Shown: positions 51,478-59,981 of the stretch, one piece after another
How the letters are laid out: every line of letters begins with the position of its first letter
Position numbering within the stretch: the first letter of the stretch is position 1
Assembly: GCA_050950345.1 (NCBI GenBank)
Contig: JBMNHK010000003.1
Location: 62,001-126,000, forward strand
Source: Pelotomaculum_C sp050950345
GTDB lineage: Bacteria; Bacillota; Desulfotomaculia; Desulfotomaculales; Pelotomaculaceae
DNA length: 64,000 bases
Direction: 5' to 3'
Position numbers and translations under genes: made by a program
Notes under the pieces: model-generated
The model's input: only the letters and a program-made list of their open reading frames with translations
The model's database searches: none
What the model was told of the DNA's origin: nothing

Positions 51478-52683
51478 TTAACCTGATTCTTGCCTGGCGA
51501 CAACCACATCAAGACGGCCACGGAATAACAATACAGACAGCCTGTCTCCGGGTTGCACTGTAGCCGCATCACTTATGACCTGCTCCCTGTCCGGCGTTGT
51601 GCAGATGGAATACCCTCTGGCCAGCGTTGCCAGCGGGCTCAAGGTATTTAACCGGCTGACCAGCAAAGTAAAACTTTGCTCTTTTTCTTCCAGCAAGTCT
51701 TTCATCACCTGCTGCAACCGTAACGCCAACTGATCCAGAGCCTGTTGCTGAACGCCGCATATAATATCCACAGGCCGTTCAAAAACACGTCTGGTGCTTA
51801 TTGCCTCAAGCCGACGTCTGGACGTCAACAATTTTTCACTAACCGCCCTTACCAGCCTGGTCTTCAGGTTTTGGATATAGCGAACCATTTCCTGCCGGTC
51901 GGGCACAGCCAATTCAGCGGCTGCAGATGGAGTAGCTGCTCTGACGTCAGCTACAAAATCAGCTATAGTAAAATCTGTTTCGTGACCTACTGCAGATATG
52001 ACGGGCACTTGAGAATCGAAAATGCTGCGGGCAACAACCTCTGTATTAAAAGCCCATAGGTCTTCAAGAGAACCGCCGCCTCTTCCGGTAATAATAAGCT
52101 CCACGCCCCCAAACTGATTAAGCAGCCTGATACCACCGGCGATGGACTGAGGGGCGGCATCACCCTGGACCTGCACCGGGACCAAAAGTATCTCCCGCCC
52201 CGGCCAGCGGCGCTCAATAATATGCAACATATCCCTGATAGCTGCTCCTGTAGGTGATGTTACGATGCCAATACGGTCAGGCAGCAAAGGTGTCTTCTTT
52301 TTATACCGTTCATCAAAAAGACCTTCACCCGCCAGCCTGGCTTTGAGTTGTTCAAAAGCTAAATAAAGGGCGCCTGTACCGTCAGGTGTAATCTCTTCTG
52401 CGTATAATTGATAAGCTCCGTCCCTTTCAAAAACAGAAACATAACCCCTTACAATCACGGCGCTTCCATTTTGGGGTTGAAAGGGCAGCAACCTGCTTCT
52501 GGACCGAAACATCACTACCTTGACACTGCTGTAATCGTCTTTTAAAGTAAAATACAGGTGTCCTGAGGAATGAGCTTTAAAGTTGGAGATTTCACCCTTA
52601 ACCCAGATGTTGGCCAGCAAGTGCTCTTTTTCTATTAATGATTTAATATGCCTGGTTAACTCTTGTACTGTAATAATTCTCAT
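51478..52683 (-). CDS. xseA: exodeoxyribonuclease VII large subunit
   Basis: Single-strand-specific exonuclease. The product is 401 residues with an N-terminal OB fold (ITVQELTRHIKSLIEKE, NIWVKGEISNFK) and the conserved central domain IGIVTSPTGAAIRDML, VELIITGRGGGSLEDLWAFN, PVISAVGHETDFTIADFVAD. It follows nusB by 89 bp across a hairpin. Bacillus has folD here; it is absent. Confidence 0.95.
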   Translation of the reverse strand: MRIITVQELTRHIKSLIEKEHLLANIWVKGEISNFKAHSSGHLYFTLKDDYSSVKVVMFRSRSRLLPFQPQNGSAVIVRGYVSVFERDGAYQLYAEEITPDGTGALYLAFEQLKARLAGEGLFDERYKKKTPLLPDRIGIVTSPTGAAIRDMLHIIERRWPGREILLVPVQVQGDAAPQSIAGGIRLLNQFGGVELIITGRGGGSLEDLWAFNTEVVARSIFDSQVPVISAVGHETDFTIADFVADVRAATPSAAAELAVPDRQEMVRYIQNLKTRLVRAVSEKLLTSRRRLEAISTRRVFERPVDIICGVQQQALDQLALRLQQVMKDLLEEKEQSFTLLVSRLNTLSPLATLARGYSICTTPDREQVISDAATVQPGDRLSVLLFRGRLDVVVARQESG

Positions 52684-52708
52684 ACCTGACTCCCCGGCCC
52701 TTAAACAA

Positions 52709-52736
52709 CAGCACCCCTGTCTATAAGGGTGCTTTA
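52709..52736 (-). terminator. hairpin between nusB and xseA
   Basis: Minus-strand AGCACCCT pairs with the inverted AGGGGTGCT and is followed by GTTGTTT. The weak U-tract suggests attenuation rather than a full stop. Confidence 0.5.
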
Positions 52737-52772
52737 CTGTCTTTAAATATAAAAGGTCGCCACCCCGATAAA

Positions 52773-53252
52773 CTATGTAGTAATGCCCGGAGAAGCTGTT
52801 GTGTTTCTCTGGTCACAGGTTGACTTAGCGTCACCCGTTTTGGGAAAATAATCCTCAGGTTTGGCCAGTACTTTTCCCAGTATACCGTTAATAAAGCGTG
52901 CCGAATCTTCCCCGCCATACGTTTTGCCCAGCTCAATAGCTTCGTTAACAGCTACATTATTCGGAGTATCCCGGCAGAAAAATATTTCATAAAAAGCAAT
53001 CCTGATGATATTCCGGTCAGCACCGGCCATCCTCTTAAGATCCCAATCCTGGCTAACACTGGTGATGGTCTGATTAATAAACTCCAAATTATCCAGTGTC
53101 CCCATGACAATTCTATTAATAAAATCAACATTATTGTCGACAGGACCAAAGCTTTCGTCCATATTCTTCATGGCTTCTTGCGGATCGGTACCACCCATAT
53201 CCACCTGAAACAGGATTTGCAGCGCCCTCTCCCTAGCCTTTCTCCTGCCCAT
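52773..53252 (-). CDS. nusB: transcription antitermination factor NusB
   Basis: Binds boxA with S10 and supports rRNA antitermination. The product is 159 residues: MGRRKARERALQILFQVDMG, RIAFYEIFF, NVAVNEAIELGKTYGGEDSARFINGILGKV are standard. It has a short extra C-terminus after KPED. It follows the DUF2273 gene by 56 bp. Confidence 0.95.
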   Translation of the reverse strand: MGRRKARERALQILFQVDMGGTDPQEAMKNMDESFGPVDNNVDFINRIVMGTLDNLEFINQTITSVSQDWDLKRMAGADRNIIRIAFYEIFFCRDTPNNVAVNEAIELGKTYGGEDSARFINGILGKVLAKPEDYFPKTGDAKSTCDQRNTTASPGITT

Positions 53253-53308
53253 GCTCCTTAAAAAGCCTCCTTGTCATTGACCATTGCTATAATGGAGAAC
53301 AGTGTTAC

Positions 53309-53521
53309 TTAACGTTCACGAAAGATTCTGTAGTAAACCTCTTTGAAATCAACCTTTTCATCCAGGCGTCTTCCGATATAATAACCAATGGCACCACAAA
53401 TAACTACAAAAAGCGCTTTAAACAACCCATATCTGATGGCAAGCAAACCAAAGATCAACCCTAAAATAATCCCTACTGCCTTGCCTAAATGGTTTTTTAT
53501 TATTTCCTGCAATATTTCCAT
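53309..53521 (-). CDS. DUF2273 small membrane protein
   Basis: The product is 70 residues with two hydrophobic stretches (residues about 14-30 and 34-48) and the conserved GRRLDEKVDF C-terminus. DUF2273 genes accompany amaP and asp23 in Firmicutes. AmaP lies 28 bp upstream. It probably stabilises or anchors the Asp23 complex at the membrane; that is inferred from association. Confidence 0.85.
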   Translation of the reverse strand: MEILQEIIKNHLGKAVGIILGLIFGLLAIRYGLFKALFVVICGAIGYYIGRRLDEKVDFKEVYYRIFRER

Positions 53522-53549
53522 AGGCCACTCCTTCTAAACATGAAATAGA

Positions 53550-54089
53550 CTATTCTACCCTTGGCTTATGAACGGAAATATTCTCAATGACAACCTTTAT
53601 CGTATTGATCGTAAGTCCTGTTACTTCATACATTCTAGATTTGACCTTATTCTGCATCTCTTCAGTTAACTGCGGCATGTTAACATCGGGCGTTACCGCC
53701 ACATTTATATTGATGCCAATACCATCCGGCACTGTCATAACAGAGGGCTTGACTTCCTTAACACCGGACATCTGCGTTACTACTTTTTCTACCAGATTTT
53801 CAATCGCCTGCAGGGAAAGATTGACTTCCCCTAAGGCTCCTTCCCGCAGGACCACATATGAACTCTTTTTGGTCTTATTTCGACGCAGGCTAACCCATAA
53901 TAAACGCAAGCCGATCAATACCATTATGGCTAGCAAAGGCCAGAATATCTCAGGTCGTGCCGGATTAACCGCTTCTCTCAAAAAATGTACAGGAACCGTC
54001 CAACCCACCATCACCAAAGCAAACAAGACAAAAAGAGCTGTTATAAAGATAGCGTATAAAGCGAATAAAAAGCGGTCGAAAGCACTCAA
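53550..54089 (-). CDS. amaP: alkaline shock response membrane anchor AmaP
   Basis: The product is 179 residues with two N-terminal membrane helices (residues about 7-28 and 48-65) and then an Asp23-like cytoplasmic domain (GALGEVNLSLQAIENLVEKVV, GININVAVTPDVNMPQLTEEMQ). This is the AmaP layout that tethers Asp23. It sits between asp23 and the DUF2273 gene, with a hairpin in the 52-bp gap after asp23. Confidence 0.88.
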   Translation of the reverse strand: MSAFDRFLFALYAIFITALFVLFALVMVGWTVPVHFLREAVNPARPEIFWPLLAIMVLIGLRLLWVSLRRNKTKKSSYVVLREGALGEVNLSLQAIENLVEKVVTQMSGVKEVKPSVMTVPDGIGININVAVTPDVNMPQLTEEMQNKVKSRMYEVTGLTINTIKVVIENISVHKPRVE

Positions 54090-54105
54090 AGCCCATACAC
54101 CCCCT

Positions 54106-54132
54106 TAAAAACCAACCCCCTGTCAAGGGGGT
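54106..54132 (-). terminator. attenuator between asp23 and amaP
   Basis: Minus-strand ACCCCCT and AGGGGGT pair with a 4-nt loop and are followed by TGGTTTTT. It probably lowers amaP expression relative to asp23. Confidence 0.7.
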
Positions 54133-54141
54133 CGTAATGAA

Positions 54142-54555
54142 CTATTTTACCCTACTATGCTCTTCTTCCTTTGTCTCTGCTGAGGCAAAGGTAACTCCCT
54201 GTACATTGACATTAACTTCAACGACATCCAACCCGGTCATCCGCTCTATAGCACTTTTAACGGTATCTTGAATTTGGGCGGCCACATCAGGTATCCTAAC
54301 CCCGTATTCCAAAATCACGAAGATGTCGACAGCAGCTTCTTTTGCACCAACCTCAACCTTAATACCTTTAGAGAGGTTTTTGCGCCCCAGCATTTCAGCT
54401 ATACCGCCAACCAAACCGCCGCTCATACCGGCAACACCATTAATATCAATGGCAGCCAGGCCCGCAATGATCTTTACAACTTCAGCTGAAATCCTGATTG
54501 ATCCAAGGCTGGTTTGTTCTTCCCGGACAAAATCACTTTGCTCCAATATTTTCAC
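54142..54555 (-). CDS. Asp23/Gls24 family envelope stress protein
   Basis: The product is 137 residues: GSIRISAEVVKIIAGLAAIDINGVAGMSGG and IQDTVKSAIERMTGLDVVEVNVNVQGV mark the Asp23 family (YqhY/YloU type). In Bacillus, YqhY lies beside accBC and influences fatty-acid synthesis control, so its place after accC here is conserved. A SigA-type promoter precedes it. Confidence 0.9.
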   Translation of the reverse strand: MKILEQSDFVREEQTSLGSIRISAEVVKIIAGLAAIDINGVAGMSGGLVGGIAEMLGRKNLSKGIKVEVGAKEAAVDIFVILEYGVRIPDVAAQIQDTVKSAIERMTGLDVVEVNVNVQGVTFASAETKEEEHSRVK

Positions 54556-54603
54556 CTCCGCGAATATTCCTCATAATAAAAACAATTAACATTTGTTGCA
54601 TTT

Positions 54604-54633
54604 ATTATAACAAAACTGGTAAAGCAAAAACAA
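54604..54633 (-). promoter_or_regulatory. promoter for asp23
   Basis: Minus-strand TTGTTT (54628-54633), 18 bp, TATAAT (54604-54609), about 50 bp before the asp23 ATG. It would drive asp23-amaP-DUF2273 independently of accC. Confidence 0.5.
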
Positions 54634-54645
54634 TGATTTTATTAA

Positions 54646-56001
54646 TTATAGCTCATTATCACCTAAGATTCGCCGCTGGAGAAAGTTTGTATATATTTCT
54701 CCCCGTCTAAAAAAGGCATTTTTCAAAATCTTTTGATGTAACGGGATAGTTGTATCGACACCTTCAATTACAAGTTCGTCCAATGCCCGCTGCATCCTGG
54801 AGATAGCTTCTTCCCTGTCATAACCCCAAACCAGCAATTTGCCGATCATTGAATCATAGTAGGGAGGAATAGTATAACCGCTGTAGACAGCACTGTCAAA
54901 CCGTATGCCTGGTCCGCCCGGCACCAGGTAATTAGTGATCTTCCCCGGGCTCGGCATAAAATTCCTGCCAGGGTCTTCAGCATTAATCCTGCACTCAATA
55001 GCATGGCCGCGCATGGCCACTTGTTCCAGGGTAATACCCAGCTTTTCACCGGCAGCAATACGGATCTGCTCCTTGATTAAATCTATGCCGGTGACCAATT
55101 CAGTAACAGGGTGCTCAACCTGGATCCTCGTATTCATCTCCATAAAATAAAAATTGTTGTTTTTATCTAAAAGAAACTCAACTGTTCCGGCGCTGTAGTA
55201 ACCAACTGCCCTGGCCGCACGCAGCGCCACTTGCCCCATATCTTCGCGCAGTTGCGGTGTAAGGGCTAAGGACGGGGATTCTTCCAGTACCTTTTGATTG
55301 CGTCTCTGGATAGAGCAGTCTCTTTCTCCCAGGTGAATAAGGTTACCGTGCTGGTCCCCTAAGATCTGTATTTCAATATGCCTGGGTTCTTCGACATATT
55401 TCTCCATATATACTTCATCGCTGTCAAAAGCAGCCAACGCCTCTGCTTTAGCCATACTGACAGCTCCCGCCAGTTCTTCACCGTTCTGCACCACCCGCAT
55501 GCCCCGCCCGCCGCCACCGGCACTGGCTTTGATAATCACTGGATAACCAATTTCTTCAGCTACCTTTAGGGCATGGTCAGTGTCCTTAATAGTTCCTTCT
55601 AGACCTGGAATTACAGGCACACCCACGCCGATCATCGTGTCCCTGGCCAGGGCTTTAGCCCCAAGCTGTTGTATGGCATGGGAGGACGGTCCTATGAAAG
55701 CTATGCCACAACTAGCGCAAGCCTCTGCAAAATCAGGGTTTTCAGCAAGAAACCCGTAGCCGGGGTGGATAGCTTCCGCACCGGAAATAATCGCGGCACT
55801 AATGATGTTGGCAATATTGAGGTAGCTTTTATTGGAAGGGGCAGGACCAATACAATAAGCTTCGTCCGCCCATAGCACATGGAGGCTCTCACGATCTGCT
55901 TCAGAGAACACCGCTACAGTGCCGATATTCATCTCGCGACATGCCCGAATAATACGCAGGGCTATTTCACCGCGGTTTGCAATGAGTATTTTCTTAAACA
56001 T
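54646..56001 (-). CDS. accC: biotin carboxylase AccC
   Basis: Carboxylates biotin on the carrier protein using ATP and bicarbonate. The product is 451 residues. The N-terminal fold is KILIANRGEIALRIIRACRE. The ATP-grasp glycine loop is KASAGGGGRGMRVV, with FMEMNTRIQVEHPVTE and RIQVEH metal/biotin residues. It begins 40 bp after the carboxyltransferase-BCCP gene, so the two supply a biotin-dependent carboxylase. Confidence 0.95.
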   Translation of the reverse strand: MFKKILIANRGEIALRIIRACREMNIGTVAVFSEADRESLHVLWADEAYCIGPAPSNKSYLNIANIISAAIISGAEAIHPGYGFLAENPDFAEACASCGIAFIGPSSHAIQQLGAKALARDTMIGVGVPVIPGLEGTIKDTDHALKVAEEIGYPVIIKASAGGGGRGMRVVQNGEELAGAVSMAKAEALAAFDSDEVYMEKYVEEPRHIEIQILGDQHGNLIHLGERDCSIQRRNQKVLEESPSLALTPQLREDMGQVALRAARAVGYYSAGTVEFLLDKNNNFYFMEMNTRIQVEHPVTELVTGIDLIKEQIRIAAGEKLGITLEQVAMRGHAIECRINAEDPGRNFMPSPGKITNYLVPGGPGIRFDSAVYSGYTIPPYYDSMIGKLLVWGYDREEAISRMQRALDELVIEGVDTTIPLHQKILKNAFFRRGEIYTNFLQRRILGDNEL

Positions 56002-56040
56002 CTTGATTTCCTCTCTCCAGCTCTATACAACTGCTGCAAT

Positions 56041-57936
56041 TTAATTCACTTTGATGTAAAAGATGGGCTGGCCATATTCGACAGGTTCAGCATTATTTAC
56101 AGCGATTTCAACAATTTCTCCGTCAACTTCCGACTCTATTTTATTCATTAACTTCATGGCCTCGACAATACATAAGGTCTGCCCTTTTCTCACCATATCT
56201 CCTACTTTGACATAGGGCATGGCGTCTGGAGATGGTGCTGCATAAAATGTGCCCACCATGGGAGATACCACTGTATACAAACCCTCTTTATCTTCCTGTG
56301 GGTTTTCTTCCTTGGCCGGGGCTGTTTCTTTTTTTTCAACCTGTGCAGGCTTAGACTCCGGCACCTGGCTTACTGTCACCTTGCTCACGGGAATTGCTTC
56401 TTGCTCCGCACCCTTTTTAATGCTTATTTTCACGCCGTCACTTTCCAGCTTAACCTCGGTAACTGCTGAATCATTAACTAACGCAATTAATTCCTTAATA
56501 TCTTCTAAGTTCATATCTTTTACCTCCTTTACTTTCTTCCCGCTATTCAGGCTATTATCTCCGGCAAGCTGATCTTCAGCCATACCGTTTTGCCCCTTTT
56601 CCCTGTTTTCAAAATAGCGTCTGGCCACCTGCTGGAACAATGCATAAGAGAGTACATCCTCATCACTATGTGCCAGATCTTTTATCTCTTCCCTTATTTT
56701 ATCCATTTTGGGCTCAAGCAAATCAGCAGGCCTGCAGTCAATTGGTTTTTTACCCTTTAACGCCTTGTGCAAAACTTCCTCATCAACAGGAGCCGGTGGC
56801 TTACCATAAAGCCCCTGCAGATAATCCTTGACTTCATCAGGTATCAACTTATAGCGTTCGCCGCACAATACATTCAAAACGGCTTGCGTCCCAACGATCT
56901 GGCTGGTTGGAGTAACAAGGGGCGGATAGCCCAAATCCTCCCGCACTCTGGGGATCTCTTCAAGGATCTCGTTGATCCGGTGTGATGCATTTTGTTCTTC
57001 CAACTGACTAACGTAGTTAGAAATCATACCACCAGGCACCTGGTGATCAAAAACACGCATGTCAGTAATCCGGGTAAAGCCCCGGGGACTGCCTGTTGCT
57101 TTACGAATTTCTTCAAAGTACTCGGCGATCTCGAAAAGCTTATGAATATCCAGTCCGGTATCATGAACAGAACCGCTTAATACACGAACCACTGTTTCCA
57201 CCGGGGGTTGTGAAGCGCCAAAGGCCAGGGGCACCGAAGCGGTGTCAATAATATCCACTCCGGCCTCTGCTGCCTTAAGGTAGGTACCTACTGCCAGCCC
57301 GCCGATATAGTGACAGTGCAATTGCAGAGGTATACTTATGTTATCCTTCAGAAGTTTTACCAGTTCATAGGCCGGATAGGGAGCCAATAAACCGGCCATA
57401 TCCTTAATACATATTGAGTCCGTACCCATCTCCACCAGCTGTTTGGCCAGATCAAGGTAATAATTCTTATCTGTGTGTACCGGACTTACGGTATAGACAA
57501 TAGCTGCCTGCACATGGGCACCTGCTTTTTTAGCTGCCGCCATCGCCGTTTTTAAGTTGCGCAGATCGTTTAACGCATCAAAAATCCTGATTATGTCAAT
57601 ACCATTAGCCACCGACCGCTCCACAAAAGCTTCAACCACATCGTCCGGGTATGGCCGGTATCCGACTAATGATTGCCCCCTTAACAGCATCTGCAACGGG
57701 GTTTTCTTAAGATGTTTTTTTAGCAGGCGGAGCCTCTCCCAGGGATCCTCATTAAGGTAACGCAAACAAACATCAAAGGTTGCGCCGCCCCAGACCTCAA
57801 GAGAGTGGTAGCCGATATTATCCAATTTCTCAAGAATTGGCAGCATATCTTCCGTATGCATTCTGGTGGCCCACAGGCTCTGGTGAGCATCTCTTAATGT
57901 TGTGTCGGTAATCTTTACGCGGCGTTCCAATGCCAT
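56041..57936 (-). CDS. fused carboxyltransferase (OadA/PycB-like) and AccB-type BCCP
   Basis: The product is 631 residues. Residues 1 to about 300 form a pyruvate/oxaloacetate carboxyltransferase barrel (RVKITDTTLRDAHQSLWATR, IRIFDALNDLRN, LQLHCHYIGG metal His pair). PYC_OADA conserved C-terminal domain follows to about 460. From residue 475 it is an acetyl-CoA carboxylase-type BCCP: MNLEDIKELIALVNDS, Pro/Glu-rich linker, the thumb GTFYAAPSPDAMPYVKVGD and biotinyl Lys595 in VEAMKLMNK. A complete AccB start with ribosome site lies inside the frame, so free BCCP may also be made. With AccC it can form pyruvate carboxylase, oxaloacetate decarboxylase-like or transcarboxylase activity. Confidence 0.88.
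   Translation of the reverse strand: MALERRVKITDTTLRDAHQSLWATRMHTEDMLPILEKLDNIGYHSLEVWGGATFDVCLRYLNEDPWERLRLLKKHLKKTPLQMLLRGQSLVGYRPYPDDVVEAFVERSVANGIDIIRIFDALNDLRNLKTAMAAAKKAGAHVQAAIVYTVSPVHTDKNYYLDLAKQLVEMGTDSICIKDMAGLLAPYPAYELVKLLKDNISIPLQLHCHYIGGLAVGTYLKAAEAGVDIIDTASVPLAFGASQPPVETVVRVLSGSVHDTGLDIHKLFEIAEYFEEIRKATGSPRGFTRITDMRVFDHQVPGGMISNYVSQLEEQNASHRINEILEEIPRVREDLGYPPLVTPTSQIVGTQAVLNVLCGERYKLIPDEVKDYLQGLYGKPPAPVDEEVLHKALKGKKPIDCRPADLLEPKMDKIREEIKDLAHSDEDVLSYALFQQVARRYFENREKGQNGMAEDQLAGDNSLNSGKKVKEVKDMNLEDIKELIALVNDSAVTEVKLESDGVKISIKKGAEQEAIPVSKVTVSQVPESKPAQVEKKETAPAKEENPQEDKEGLYTVVSPMVGTFYAAPSPDAMPYVKVGDMVRKGQTLCIVEAMKLMNKIESEVDGEIVEIAVNNAEPVEYGQPIFYIKVN
56514..56530 (-). promoter_or_regulatory. 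accB: internal ribosome site and start for free AccB
   Basis: Minus-strand AAAGGAGGT (56522-56530) matches the anti-Shine-Dalgarno exactly, seven bases before ATG 56514. From there 157 residues of complete BCCP follow in frame. The site encodes the linker residues KEV of the fusion protein. Confidence 0.7.
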
Positions 57937-58102
57937 TCCTCCATCATCGACATGATAAAAAAAACAGGCTGTTATTTAATGTACACAACCTGATTTAAGC
58001 AGGCAAATAATTTTGCTAATTAATTATATTATAATTATAGTAAATTACTGCGGATTTGGAAACCTTTTTAGCACAAGTATACAATAACCATTTAATTTAT
58101 CT

Positions 58103-58678
58103 TTATTCTTTTCCTATGACCGCAATCCTATCAGGGGACAGACCGGTTATTCTAGCTACCAGCTCCGTAACCACGCCAATGTCGCCGGTGCTGATGCCGT
58201 CAGAGGCAACAATGGCGGTAGCGGTACTCTCATCCACCATGACAGCCGCATCAGCAAAACCTTTGGCTCTGATTATATTTTCCAATGCAGACTCTTTTTC
58301 CATATTGCGGCTGATGGCCATGAGGCTTTCCTGTGCTTTTTGCCTGGTGTTATCTGCAGTTCCGCTATTGTTAATAACCTCCCTTAACCACTCCACCTGT
58401 TGGCCTCTCGTGCGATCCCGTTCCAGACGGTAATCCACAAAAAAATCCGCTTCCATTGTCACAGCAGGTAAAGCTGCAGTTGTATCTCCTTCATCAATTT
58501 TAACACTGGTTGCCACCGGTTCGCTTAACGGGGCTGCAGGCATATCCACCTGGGGCTCATGACCTGCCGTTGTCGGCCAACTAATACCCCCACGGACACC
58601 CAGTATTAAAAGTGCAATTCCAAGCAAACCAAGCACAATCAGCGAAAGAAGTCTCTTTTTTGAGAATACCGCGATCAT
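58103..58678 (-). CDS. spoIIIAH: stage III sporulation protein AH
   Basis: Forespore-mother cell channel subunit, partner of SpoIIQ. The product is 191 residues: a single N-terminal membrane helix (about 9-28), variable linker, then the ring-building YscJ/FliF-like domain (DRTRGQQVEWLREVINN to ARITGLSPDRIAVIGK). It ends the spoIIIA operon. A 166-bp gap with AT-rich sequence precedes the carboxyltransferase gene. Confidence 0.93.
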   Translation of the reverse strand: MIAVFSKKRLLSLIVLGLLGIALLILGVRGGISWPTTAGHEPQVDMPAAPLSEPVATSVKIDEGDTTAALPAVTMEADFFVDYRLERDRTRGQQVEWLREVINNSGTADNTRQKAQESLMAISRNMEKESALENIIRAKGFADAAVMVDESTATAIVASDGISTGDIGVVTELVARITGLSPDRIAVIGKE

Positions 58679-58681
58679 TAT

Positions 58682-59308
58682 TTATCTCCTTTCCATGGGC
58701 AAAACCAAAATATTCTGCGGTTCTATACCCAGAGCAATTCTGGTAGCTTCAAACAGTTTAGCCTTCACCCTGGCATTATTGGCCCCTTCAGCAACAACCA
58801 GCACTCCGGCAACTTGCGGGGCTGTCTCACTTACTACCACCGGCTGTTCACCGTTGGAGCCATTCCTGTTCATCACCAGCTGGCTGCTGGCGGTATCTTC
58901 CGTGGTAAGGCGAGTACCACCGGCCTGATCCTTTTCCTCAGTTGTTTTTTTTCCTGAAGTTGTGTTTACGGCAAATTCTTCCCTGGCAGAACTTGCTAGC
59001 CTTACAGAAGCCTCCACATGACCGGCACCTTCAACCTGTCGCAGCATTGCACAAAGTCTTTTGCTAATATTCTCTTCCTCAGCCGACATACCGGCATATT
59101 TTTGTTCATCTGATGCTGCTGCAGGCTGGCCGGCAGTGGCTGGCCCTTGTTCATTATTTTTTGCCTGATTGAAGCTTGGAAGTAGAAGAAAAAGAATGCC
59201 CAGAACAGCTAAACCGGCCAGCCACAAGTTGCGTTTGAACATGTTTTTGGCAGGCAGACCCTCACGTCCGCCTCCTCCCAGGCCGATAAAATCTAAAATA
59301 CTTCTCAT
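58682..59308 (-). CDS. spoIIIAG: stage III sporulation protein AG
   Basis: Ring-forming component of the feeding-tube/secretion-like channel. The product is 208 residues: one membrane helix (about 29-47), low-complexity linker, then a RBM domain (KRLCAMLRQVEGAGHVEASVRL, VAGVLVVAEGANNARVKAKLFEATRIALGIEPQNILVL). Separated from spoIIIAH by three bases. Confidence 0.93.
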   Translation of the reverse strand: MRSILDFIGLGGGGREGLPAKNMFKRNLWLAGLAVLGILFLLLPSFNQAKNNEQGPATAGQPAAASDEQKYAGMSAEEENISKRLCAMLRQVEGAGHVEASVRLASSAREEFAVNTTSGKKTTEEKDQAGGTRLTTEDTASSQLVMNRNGSNGEQPVVVSETAPQVAGVLVVAEGANNARVKAKLFEATRIALGIEPQNILVLPMERR

Positions 59309-59337
59309 AGTTCCACCTCCTGAAGTAAAACTCCTTA

Positions 59338-59976
59338 TTATTGATAATTGATCACAAACTGCTCCGGTGAAAGATCGAAGAATTTGGCCAGTGTTTCGAC
59401 CAGGCCAACCACTGATGCTTCCGGGATTTGGCTTGCCGGTCCCTCTTGCTGTTGAAAATTACCTTCAGCCACAACCACCGGTTCAACCTCTTTTATTCCC
59501 TGGCCGGCAGAATTGTTAAGACCATTGTCCTTGTTTTTTTGAGCAACAGTCAGGTGCATTTCTTTTACCTGCCCATAACCGGGTTTATTGCGCTCACTTT
59601 GAATTTTCACATCAACTCCGGTAAGAGAAATTTGCGTGTTGGTGCTGGCCAGGGCCATAACCTGCCTTGCTATCCCTCTTTTATATTCTTCAAGGGCTTT
59701 CTTCTGCTGTTCATCGGTAAGCCTCTGCCCGTTTTCCATTATTGCGGCTAGCTCATGGGACTCACTCTGCCGGGTCAGGACAGGAAATTCTGCGGCATAA
59801 TCCCAACGGCCCAGCTCTACCACTGCCTGGATTACAGCGACAATAATCAGTAAACCCATGATCATTTTGACATACCTGCGCATGTCGCCATTTGGCAAAA
59901 ACATCTCCAGCAGCATGGCAATGATGATGATCACAATAAGGTTTTGGACCAGGCTGCGTACTATTTCCAAGGCCAT
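59338..59976 (-). CDS. spoIIIAF: stage III sporulation protein AF
   Basis: The product is 212 residues: two N-terminal membrane helices (about 7-24 and 33-50, MLLEMFLPNGDMRRYVKMIMGLLIIVAV between) and a soluble C-terminal domain ending FDLSPEQFVINYQ, matching SpoIIIAF. The start follows the spoIIIAE stop by five bases. Confidence 0.92.
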   Translation of the reverse strand: MALEIVRSLVQNLIVIIIIAMLLEMFLPNGDMRRYVKMIMGLLIIVAVIQAVVELGRWDYAAEFPVLTRQSESHELAAIMENGQRLTDEQQKKALEEYKRGIARQVMALASTNTQISLTGVDVKIQSERNKPGYGQVKEMHLTVAQKNKDNGLNNSAGQGIKEVEPVVVAEGNFQQQEGPASQIPEASVVGLVETLAKFFDLSPEQFVINYQ

Positions 59977-59981
59977 ACCTC

